Below, piece by piece: positions 44,802-52,973 of a DNA stretch of 64,000 nt (position 1 is its first letter; every line of letters begins with the position of its first letter). Both the position numbers and the translations under genes were made by a program. Source of the stretch: Ignavibacteriales bacterium (lineage in GTDB: Bacteria; Bacteroidota; Ignavibacteria; Ignavibacteriales; Melioribacteraceae). Location: positions 1 through 64,000 of the forward strand of contig JAGUYK010000039.1 in NCBI GenBank assembly GCA_020061355.1, read 5' to 3'. The notes under the pieces are model-generated. The model saw only the letters and a program-made list of their open reading frames with translations, did not search any database and was not told the origin of the DNA.

Positions 44802-47729
44802 ATGAATTCAGACTCAATTCAACAATTGGAAAGATTAAAAGATAAGTTCGAAGGTGAAATTCTAATAGACGAGTTATCTAAAGTAATTTACGCTACAGAT
44901 GCTTCTGTCTACCGCGAAAAACCTCTTTCGGTTGTTCTTCCAAAGAACAAAGAGGATATTAAACTGATAGTAAATTACGCCAATGAAAATAATGTGCCGA
45001 TTATTCCAAGAGCAGCCGGAACCTCTTTAGCCGGACAGGTAGTTGGAAGCGGAATAGTTGTAGACATTTCAAAATACATGAATAAAATTCTTGATGTTAA
45101 TCCGGAAGAAAAATGGGCAAGGGTTGAACCGGGAGTTGTTTTAGATGAATTAAATCTACATTTAAAAAAATACGGTTTGATGTTCGGACCCGAAACCGCA
45201 ACAAGCAGCCGTTGTAACATCGGTGGAATGCTCGGCAACAATTCGTGTGGTGCACATTCAATTCTATATGGATCAACCCGCGATCATACCCTGGAAGCGA
45301 ATGTAATTTTAAGTGACGGGTCTGAAGCATCATTCAAATTGTTAACCACGCAAGAACTTTTCGAAAAATGTAACGGTTCATCACTCGAGAATAAGATCTA
45401 CAAGAAATTATATGATATCCTGTCGGACCCAAAGAACAAAGAAGAAATTATTAAAGAATATCCTTCGCAGGAGATAAATAGAAGAAATAACGGTTACGCA
45501 ATTGATCAGCTCTTAAAATGTAATGTGTTTGATATGGGCAATGATAATTTTAACATGTGCAAATTATTAGCCGGCTCGGAAGGCACATTGGCATTTACCG
45601 TTGATGTTAAGTTGAATCTTGTTCCGCTTCCGCCCAAATCTATCGGTGTAGTTGCAATTCATATGAACTCACTCGAAGAAGCATTCAAAGCAAATTTAGT
45701 TGCTCTTAAATATAAACCGGGTGCTGTTGAACTGATTGACGGAAAAATCCTTGAGTATTCCAAAGTAAATATCGAGCAGAAGAAAAATCGATTCTTTATA
45801 GAGGGCGATCCGGCAGCTTTGGTGGTTGTTGAATTTGCAAGAGATTCGGAAGATGAGATTAAAAAGATTGCCAGTGAAATGGAAAAGGAATTGATTAATG
45901 AGGGTTACGGCTATCATTATCCCTTATTGCTGAATGATGATGTAAACAGAGTCTGGTCACTTAGAAAAGCCGGGCTTGGTCTTCTGGGTAATATACCGGG
46001 TGATAAAAGAACTGAACAGTTCATAGAAGATACATGTGTGCGCCCTATTGATTTGCCGGACTATATGAGCGAGTTCCAGCAAATCCTTAAAAAGAATAAT
46101 CTTGATAGTGCATATTATGCACACCTGGGTTCGGGTGAGCTGCATTTAACTCCGATGATGAATTTGAAAGATTCATTCGAGGTGAAATTATTTTATTCAA
46201 TCACAAAAGAAATTGCTCATCTTGTTAAAAAGTATAAAGGTTCATTGAGCGGTGAACATGGCGACGGCAGATTACGGGGAGAATTCATTCCTATTGTTAT
46301 CGGAGAGCATAACTACCAATTATGCATGGAAGTAAAAAAAGTATGGGATCCGAAGAATCTTTTTAACCCCGGAAAGATTGTCGATACCGTTCCAATGAAT
46401 ACAAATTTGAGATACGAAATTGATAAAAATCTCCAGGAGATTCCGACCGTTTATGATTTCTCGCAGACAATGGGAATTTTGAGAGCAGCAGAAAAATGTA
46501 ATGGATCGGCTGATTGCAGAAAAAGCGATCTTATCGGCGGGACAATGTGTCCTTCTTATCGTGCTACACGGGATGAAAAAAACACAACAAGGGCGCGTGC
46601 AAATACATTAAGAGAATTTTTAACAAGATCTAACAAATCTAATCCGTTTGACCATCCGGAAATTTACGAAGTTATGGATCTTTGCCTCTCCTGCAAAGCC
46701 TGCAAGTCCGAATGTCCTACAGGCGTTGATGTTGCAAAATTGAAAAGTGAATTCCTTCAACACTATTATGATGCAAATGGAATTCCATTAAGAACAAGAT
46801 TGATTGCTTATCTGCCCAAAATAAATTCACTTATTTCGGGATTCTCGGGTATCGTTAATCTATTCCTGAAATCAAAATTGCTTATGAAATTTATCGGATT
46901 TACAACCAAGCGTAATCTCCCTTCTTTGTCAAAAATTACTTTTCTTAAGTGGTATAGAAAAAACCAAAAGCAGTACAGAAGAATCAGTTATCCAAACGGT
47001 AAAGTATTGCTGTTTGTAGATGAATTCACAAATTATAATGAATATGAATTAGGAGTTAAAGCATTTCTTCTCCTTACATATCTAGGTTACGAAGTTTTTG
47101 TACCAAAACACATTGAGAGCGGGAGAACATTTATAACGAAGGGTTTGTTGAGAAGAGCAAAAAAGATTGCTAACGAAAACGTATCAATAATGAAAGATTT
47201 AGTAAGTCCGGATACACCATTAGTGGGGATTGAGGTCTCAGCAATTTTATCATTCAGAGATGAATATCTCGATCTTGTTGATCTGCAATTAAAAAGTCCG
47301 GCAGAAAAAATTGCGGCATCTACTTATACTTTTGAAGAGTTTCTTGCTTCAGAGTTTAAGAAAGAAAAAATCTCCTCAGCATCATTCAATAAAGATTCAA
47401 AGAAAGTATTGCTTCATGGGCATTGTCAGCAAAAAGCAATCGCCACCACCAAATCAACCATCGAAGCGTTATCGATACCGCAGAATTATTCTGTTCAGGA
47501 AATACCATCGGGTTGCTGCGGAATGGCTGGCGCTTTCGGTTATGAGGAAGAACATTATGATATCTCAATGAAAGTTGGTGAATTGGTTTTGTTTCCGGCA
47601 GTAAGAGAAGCAGGTGATAACACAATAATATGCGCTCCCGGTACAAGCTGCAGACACCAGATTAAAGATGGCACCGATAGAACAGCTCTACATCCAATAG
47701 AGATTATTTATGATGCACTTAAAAAGTAA
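44802..47729 (+). CDS. FAD/Fe-S D-lactate (or D-2-hydroxyacid) dehydrogenase
   Basis: The 975-aa protein joins an FAD_binding_4 domain (about 30-190, IIPRAAGTSLAGQVVGSG, GMLGNNSCGAHS) and an FAD-oxidase C domain (about 270-540, SGEHGDGRLRGEF). A ferredoxin-like region with CLSCKACKSECP comes at about 630, and a CCG-type heterodisulfide-reductase-like tail at about 860-930 (HGHCQQKAI, SGCCGMAGAFGYE). This is the layout of DLD-type D-lactate dehydrogenases and of YdiJ, which oxidises D-2-hydroxyglutarate. D-lactate is the by-product of MurQ, so a link to muramic-acid catabolism is attractive but not proved. There is no signal peptide, so a membrane-associated cytosolic enzyme is likely. Confidence 0.87.
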   Translation: MNSDSIQQLERLKDKFEGEILIDELSKVIYATDASVYREKPLSVVLPKNKEDIKLIVNYANENNVPIIPRAAGTSLAGQVVGSGIVVDISKYMNKILDVNPEEKWARVEPGVVLDELNLHLKKYGLMFGPETATSSRCNIGGMLGNNSCGAHSILYGSTRDHTLEANVILSDGSEASFKLLTTQELFEKCNGSSLENKIYKKLYDILSDPKNKEEIIKEYPSQEINRRNNGYAIDQLLKCNVFDMGNDNFNMCKLLAGSEGTLAFTVDVKLNLVPLPPKSIGVVAIHMNSLEEAFKANLVALKYKPGAVELIDGKILEYSKVNIEQKKNRFFIEGDPAALVVVEFARDSEDEIKKIASEMEKELINEGYGYHYPLLLNDDVNRVWSLRKAGLGLLGNIPGDKRTEQFIEDTCVRPIDLPDYMSEFQQILKKNNLDSAYYAHLGSGELHLTPMMNLKDSFEVKLFYSITKEIAHLVKKYKGSLSGEHGDGRLRGEFIPIVIGEHNYQLCMEVKKVWDPKNLFNPGKIVDTVPMNTNLRYEIDKNLQEIPTVYDFSQTMGILRAAEKCNGSADCRKSDLIGGTMCPSYRATRDEKNTTRARANTLREFLTRSNKSNPFDHPEIYEVMDLCLSCKACKSECPTGVDVAKLKSEFLQHYYDANGIPLRTRLIAYLPKINSLISGFSGIVNLFLKSKLLMKFIGFTTKRNLPSLSKITFLKWYRKNQKQYRRISYPNGKVLLFVDEFTNYNEYELGVKAFLLLTYLGYEVFVPKHIESGRTFITKGLLRRAKKIANENVSIMKDLVSPDTPLVGIEVSAILSFRDEYLDLVDLQLKSPAEKIAASTYTFEEFLASEFKKEKISSASFNKDSKKVLLHGHCQQKAIATTKSTIEALSIPQNYSVQEIPSGCCGMAGAFGYEEEHYDISMKVGELVLFPAVREAGDNTIICAPGTSCRHQIKDGTDRTALHPIEIIYDALKK

Positions 47730-47737
47730 TCACAAAA

Positions 47738-48865
47738 ATGAACGGTGATAAACTGGAAAATATCGAACAGAAATTATTATTTGATGGTGCCCCGGGGGCA
47801 AAAATTAAAATATCCGGTATTGAATACTCTTACTTCGGAGGGACGGGTTATTACGAACTTAATAACAATAAGGAAGTTATTAGATTTGCTGTAGAAGAAT
47901 TAAAAAAGTCCGGCATTACAAACTCATCTTCGCGCAGCAGTTACGGCACCACACAATTGTTACTTGATTTAGAAAAGGAAGCGGCTGAATTTTTTGGTTG
48001 TGAAGATGCCGTATACTTATCATCCGGATTTTTAACCGATATCGCTGCTGTCATATCGCTTTCAAATACAAATAAGTTTGATTGCATCTTTATTGATGAA
48101 ATTTCTCATTACAGCAACCAATATGCAGCACAATTAAGTGGTAAACCGGTATATAAATTTTCACATGTCGATCCTTATGATCTTGATAAAAAAATATCTC
48201 AAAATTTGAAAAACGGAGAAAGACCTTTGGTTCTAACAGACGGTGTATTCCCGATTTTCGGAAGGATCGCACCACTGAAAGATTATTTAAGAATAATTGA
48301 AAAGTATAACGGGATATTATGGATTGACGACGCACATGGATTGGGAGTTCTTGGAAAAAATGGACGTGGAACAACCGAATATCATAGACTAAAATCAGAA
48401 AAAGTTTATTTCGGTGGAACCCTCTCAAAAGCATTTGGAGGATTTGGAGGGATCATTCCCGGTAGCAAAGATTTTGTTGAGGATATTAAAAACGGGCAAC
48501 TGCAAAATGGTTCTACACCGCCACCTTCTTCGGCTGCCGCTGCAAGTCTGATGGGTCTTAAATTACTTAAAGCCCAACCGGAAATGCGGTTGAAACTTTG
48601 GGAAAATGCAAAAAGGTTGAAATCAGGTTTGACACAAATTGGATTTGAGACTAATGAAACTGTTGTTCCTGTTTATGCATTTAAGCTGGGCGGTAAATCA
48701 GAGATGCAGAGAATTAAGAATGAACTAATGAAGAACAACATTATTATTCAATTCATTAATTATATTGGTACAGGAGATGACGGAGTTTTAAGGATTGTTG
48801 TTTTCTCAACCCATACATTCGATCAGATCGATAATTTAATTTATCAACTGAAAAAGATTATTTAG
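47738..48865 (+). CDS. Alpha-oxoamine-synthase-like PLP enzyme
   Basis: This 375-aa fold-type I PLP enzyme resembles 8-amino-7-oxononanoate synthase and glycine C-acetyltransferase. SSRSSYGTTQLLLDLEKEAAEFFG comes near residue 65, DGVFPIFGRIAPLKDYL near 167, WIDDAHGLGVLGKNGRG near 195, and GTLSKAFGG near 230 holds the PLP lysine. Such enzymes condense an acyl-CoA with an amino acid. Neither a biotin cluster nor a threonine-catabolism gene is adjacent, so the acyl and amino substrates are open. It begins 8 nt after the dehydrogenase gene and ends 45 nt before the decarboxylase gene. Confidence 0.83.
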   Translation: MNGDKLENIEQKLLFDGAPGAKIKISGIEYSYFGGTGYYELNNNKEVIRFAVEELKKSGITNSSSRSSYGTTQLLLDLEKEAAEFFGCEDAVYLSSGFLTDIAAVISLSNTNKFDCIFIDEISHYSNQYAAQLSGKPVYKFSHVDPYDLDKKISQNLKNGERPLVLTDGVFPIFGRIAPLKDYLRIIEKYNGILWIDDAHGLGVLGKNGRGTTEYHRLKSEKVYFGGTLSKAFGGFGGIIPGSKDFVEDIKNGQLQNGSTPPPSSAAAASLMGLKLLKAQPEMRLKLWENAKRLKSGLTQIGFETNETVVPVYAFKLGGKSEMQRIKNELMKNNIIIQFINYIGTGDDGVLRIVVFSTHTFDQIDNLIYQLKKII

Positions 48866-48910
48866 CCTTAATAAAGGAAATTTCAAAACTCTATTACTAA
48901 AACGGATTTA

Positions 48911-50146
48911 ATGAAAAAGACAAAAATAATTGATCGGAACTCATTTCTTAAGTATGCTGAAAAGTATGGCACTCCGTTATATGTTTATAATGGCGATCTG
49001 ATCATCAATCGTTATAGTGAGCTTTACAATTATATAACCTGGCCAAAATTGAAAATACTCTATGCAATGAAGGCAAATTATAATGTCGGAATTCTGAACC
49101 TATTGAAGAATAATAGAGCGTTCCTTGATACTGTTAGCCCTGCAGAAGTTCACCTTGGTTTAAAGCTTGGATTTGAGAAAGAGGATATTTTATTTACATC
49201 GAATAATATCACCGATGATGAAATGCACGAAGTTAAAAAAACGGGAGTCCTTTTTAATATCGGTGCATTAAGCAGTTTAGAAAAATTTGGTTCGGTTTAT
49301 CCAGAAAGCAAAGTTTGTATCCGTTTTAATCCCGATGTTTATGCAGGCGAACATAAACATGTTCAGACTGCCGGCTCAATTACGAAGTTTGGTGTTTTGC
49401 TTTCTGAAGTTGATCGTGTACTGGAGATAACAAATAAATATAACCTTAAAGTCATTGGATTGCATGAACATACAGGTTCCGGAATAGGTGAAACAGAAAA
49501 AGTATATGAGAGCATGACCAGTCTGCTTGGGATTGCAAAACGAAATCTCTTCCCTGATCTGGAGTTTATTGATTTTGGAGGAGGCTTTAAAGTTCCTTAT
49601 AGTCCAACGACAAAACGAATTGACTATGCCAGCTTTGGTAAAAAGATCAGTTCTATATTCTCCAATTTCTGCAAAGAGTATGGAAAAGATCTGTTTATGT
49701 ATTTTGAACCGGGTAAATATATTGTTGCAGAATCGGGTCACTTGATTATTGAAGTGAATACATTAAAAAATAACAGGGGAAGATTGATTGCAGGAACCAA
49801 TTCCGGATTTAATCATCTTATTCGTCCGTTACTCTACGGCTCGTACCATCAAATAGAAAACATTAGTAATCCCGCTGGTGAAATTAAAATATATGATATA
49901 TGCGGTAACATTTGTGAAACCGGTGATTGCTTTGCGGAACAAAGAGAATTGTCCGAAATTCGGGAAGGGGATAAACTGATAATTAAAAATGCAGGAGCTT
50001 ACTGCTATTCGATGGGAAGTATTTATAATTTGAGAGCAATGCCCTCGGAATTGCTGATTGTTAATGGAAACGAACTATTGGTTACAAAACGACCATCAAA
50101 CAAGGAACTGGCTGAGTTAGTTCTAAGTGGTTCTAATCTGAACTGA
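48911..50146 (+). CDS. lysA: Diaminopimelate decarboxylase
   Basis: This 411-aa group IV PLP decarboxylase shows YAMKANYN (PLP Lys54), GLHEHTGSG near residue 185, FIDFGGGF (glycine-rich loop), YFEPGKYIV and ICETGD, with the partner-subunit Cys in GNICETGDCF. The canonical EPGR motif reads EPGK here. The enzyme makes L-lysine from meso-diaminopimelate, the last step of lysine synthesis, and would also turn DAP released from peptidoglycan into lysine. A related carboxynorspermidine decarboxylase or other D-amino-acid decarboxylase is less likely given the HTGSG and CETGD motifs. Confidence 0.88.
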   Translation: MKKTKIIDRNSFLKYAEKYGTPLYVYNGDLIINRYSELYNYITWPKLKILYAMKANYNVGILNLLKNNRAFLDTVSPAEVHLGLKLGFEKEDILFTSNNITDDEMHEVKKTGVLFNIGALSSLEKFGSVYPESKVCIRFNPDVYAGEHKHVQTAGSITKFGVLLSEVDRVLEITNKYNLKVIGLHEHTGSGIGETEKVYESMTSLLGIAKRNLFPDLEFIDFGGGFKVPYSPTTKRIDYASFGKKISSIFSNFCKEYGKDLFMYFEPGKYIVAESGHLIIEVNTLKNNRGRLIAGTNSGFNHLIRPLLYGSYHQIENISNPAGEIKIYDICGNICETGDCFAEQRELSEIREGDKLIIKNAGAYCYSMGSIYNLRAMPSELLIVNGNELLVTKRPSNKELAELVLSGSNLN

Positions 50147-50168
50147 TCTGTTTTATTGAAGTGAGAAT

Positions 50169-52679
50169 TTACTTAATAATAATAAACTTTTTTGTCTGAG
50201 AGTAATTACCCGCAAGTATTTTATAGAAGTAAACACCACTGCTCAAAGATTTACTATCAAAAACTGCTTCGTATCGTCCTGCTCTTTTTTCCTGATTCAC
50301 TAAAGTTGCAATCTCATTTCCTAATATATCATAAACCCTTAACGAGATAAAACCGCTTTGCGGTATCTGGTAAATTATTTTCGTTTCCGAGTTAAAAGGA
50401 TTCGGAAAATTCTGCATCAGATCATACTGTGTGATATTAGAATTATCATCATTATCGTGAGGCAGATTGAATTCTATTGTGTTCGACCATGTTGACCATT
50501 TCAAATTATGATCGCGGTACTTTACTCTGTAATAATAGGATTTTTCATTTAAGAAAAGTGAATTACTGAAAGAAAGATTTGTTAAATCCAATCCTTGGTT
50601 AAGATTGACCGGATTAAAATTTGCATCAACTCCGTAAATATTTTTCCAGTGAATCATTGAATCAATAAATATTTTATTAAAATTGATGTTGTCCGCAATC
50701 TGAACTTTTACAGTCATTAATGAATCTGAAGAAATCTCTGATGTACTGAAAGTAATTTTATTGAAATCGAATAGCGGCGGATTAACTATCGGACTTGCTG
50801 GTGAAGGCTGATTAATCTTAATATACCAGGTGTCCATCAACTGAGAATTTCTACTTTTATTTGAATTACCCAAACTATACATAAATGATTCGAAAGTTTT
50901 CTCGGCAACATCAATTTCTATAATCTGGTAGAGGTAATGATCAAGTGAAATATGAATAAATGGATAATCTGAGTTCTTAAATGCGCCCCAATAATCGATT
51001 GGTCCGCCTCCGCCTCCGCTGCATACTATTCTAAAATCATTTCGCGGATTATTAACTTCAGATTCAATTGTCCCTCTTTCAAATCCATGTGTATGACCGT
51101 AAGAAAGCTGAACCACTTTAGAATACTTTTTAAGAATCGGTATTACCTGATTTCTAACATAGACAGACCCGAAATCGGACATTCCTTCACCCCAGAGTTC
51201 TGAAACAGGCAGATGGTGAACAATAATTATTACGAAATCTATTCCCGTATTATTCTCTATTTCTTTTAGCTTTTGATCGAGCCAGCTTAATTGATGTGCG
51301 CTCCGCGAATTGGTGAGATTGGAATTAAGTCCTATGAATGCAGTGTTGGCAATATTGAATGACCAGAATCTTTCGCTTAAGGGATCTGTAGCAGGGTATG
51401 CCGATACATCATCATATTTCATGTATTTATAATAAGTGATATCCTCACCTTCATGATTTCCCGGAACCGTCATAATTGGAATATAAGGAGAAATAGCTGA
51501 TAGCGGTGCAAAGTATTGTTCAGTCCATTGTGTTATATCGCTGCTGGCAACAACCATATCTCCCGAATGGAGAACAAGATTAAAATTATTCTGGAAATTA
51601 TTACCAGATAATTGCTGCATTTTACTTTTAGCTTCATTAATAATTTTAACAGTCATTGTCGTATCATCGGCATGGGTGTCGCTGAGCATTAAGATTCGTA
51701 TTTTACCATTGTACCCGGCTGTTGGTTGAGTTCTAAATGAATATATCTCAGATATTCCGTTTCCGCTTGAAACTCTATAAAAATATTCTGTATTTGGAAG
51801 AAGTCCGGCAAGCTTTACAGTATGCCAGATATAATTTGATGATATAACCTCACTTGTACCTATCATTGATTGACCCAGTAACGGTGATGTTCCATATTCA
51901 ACTTTTGTATTGGTCGATGTTGAATCATGCCAGCTGATATAAATTGAATTTGATGTGGGCGTTTGTAAATAGGGGACAAGAATTAATTGCCTTGGTGCAT
52001 GTCCGTAATCTCCCAAAGATTTTACTTCGATTATATCAAGAGCATAATCCCAGATTGCAACTTCTGCGCAGTCAATCTCACCGTCCTCGCCGTCATTATC
52101 TGCAAATAGTAATAGAGTATTATCAAGTGCAAATCTTCCGTCTTTAGCCTGATAGAAACCATTTACAATTAAATGTCCGTCCAGATAATATTTTAAATGT
52201 GTTCCGTTTTTAACAGAGATAACAAGTCTGTACCATTCATTTGGTTTAACTGCATATGTTGAGTAGCCTGTTGCCTGAACACCGATGTATCCGCTTAAGT
52301 TTATAAAGCATTCTCCGTCATTTGAATTGGTAGGACTTGTTTGAAAGAAGGATCGCCAGACTTTTAGATCGGGAATACGAAAATCTATTTGAAGTGTGTA
52401 TTCATTTACAAGGGCACCGCCACCATTTGGTGAGATTCCATGTTTCATTTTATAATAACTTCCTCTTCCAATCTTAACAGCACTTTTTCCTTCAACAGGA
52501 CCTGTAGTTAGCAATACCGTGCCAACGGGTTCCAGCTGATTGCCAATCTCGGCTTTGTTAAGATTCGAAATGTCATTAAACTTCCATAACCCTTTAGGTG
52601 GGGGAGCTTGTGATAAGACTTTTACCTGAAAAGTGAAAATGAAAAGACTTATGAAAAATATGTATGCATTTTTTTTCAT
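50169..52679 (-). CDS. T9SS-secreted metallophosphatase with LamG-like and PAP N-terminal domains
   Basis: The frame is open to 52,730, but MKKNAYIFFISLFIFTFQ at 52,679 is a clean signal peptide and is preferred (836 aa). A concanavalin/LamG-like domain (about 30-230) is followed by a purple-acid-phosphatase FN3-type domain (PYLQTPTSNSIYISWHDS, about 235-320). A calcineurin-like phosphatase follows, with all five metal motifs: MLSDTHADD, LHSGDM, VPGNHEGED, IVHHLP and SYGHTHGFERG. The end is a T9SS sorting domain with FPNPFNS. It should hydrolyse phosphoesters outside the cell. It converges with the lysA operon across a 22-nt gap. Confidence 0.87.
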   Translation of the reverse strand: MKKNAYIFFISLFIFTFQVKVLSQAPPPKGLWKFNDISNLNKAEIGNQLEPVGTVLLTTGPVEGKSAVKIGRGSYYKMKHGISPNGGGALVNEYTLQIDFRIPDLKVWRSFFQTSPTNSNDGECFINLSGYIGVQATGYSTYAVKPNEWYRLVISVKNGTHLKYYLDGHLIVNGFYQAKDGRFALDNTLLLFADNDGEDGEIDCAEVAIWDYALDIIEVKSLGDYGHAPRQLILVPYLQTPTSNSIYISWHDSTSTNTKVEYGTSPLLGQSMIGTSEVISSNYIWHTVKLAGLLPNTEYFYRVSSGNGISEIYSFRTQPTAGYNGKIRILMLSDTHADDTTMTVKIINEAKSKMQQLSGNNFQNNFNLVLHSGDMVVASSDITQWTEQYFAPLSAISPYIPIMTVPGNHEGEDITYYKYMKYDDVSAYPATDPLSERFWSFNIANTAFIGLNSNLTNSRSAHQLSWLDQKLKEIENNTGIDFVIIIVHHLPVSELWGEGMSDFGSVYVRNQVIPILKKYSKVVQLSYGHTHGFERGTIESEVNNPRNDFRIVCSGGGGGPIDYWGAFKNSDYPFIHISLDHYLYQIIEIDVAEKTFESFMYSLGNSNKSRNSQLMDTWYIKINQPSPASPIVNPPLFDFNKITFSTSEISSDSLMTVKVQIADNINFNKIFIDSMIHWKNIYGVDANFNPVNLNQGLDLTNLSFSNSLFLNEKSYYYRVKYRDHNLKWSTWSNTIEFNLPHDNDDNSNITQYDLMQNFPNPFNSETKIIYQIPQSGFISLRVYDILGNEIATLVNQEKRAGRYEAVFDSKSLSSGVYFYKILAGNYSQTKKFIIIK

Positions 52680-52973
52680 TAATATGATGAATGATGATAT
52701 TACCCAATCAATTCTTGTTAAAAATAACAATTTTTTAGATGAGAAATTTCGACTTATCTCTATTATGCACTAAACTAAATGAAAAACCTATATTATTTCG
52801 TGCTCTTAGCAACGTATTTCTTTTCTCATTTTGCTATTTTTAGCTGCGAAAAGCATTTATTGATGGTTCCGTCAGTAATCATGCATTAATCTTAATAATC
52901 AATTGACAGGATTATGTAATTGCTTTCCGTAATGATTAACCTAATAATGTAATGAAATAATCAAAAGGTTTAT
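52680..52973. other. 294-bp divergent intergenic region
   Basis: AT-rich gap between the metallophosphatase (-) and the FN3 lipoprotein (+). It contains a TTGACA at 52,903-52,908 but no -10 hexamer at the standard distance, and no copy of the locus operator. I see no gene or structured RNA here. Confidence 0.5.
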
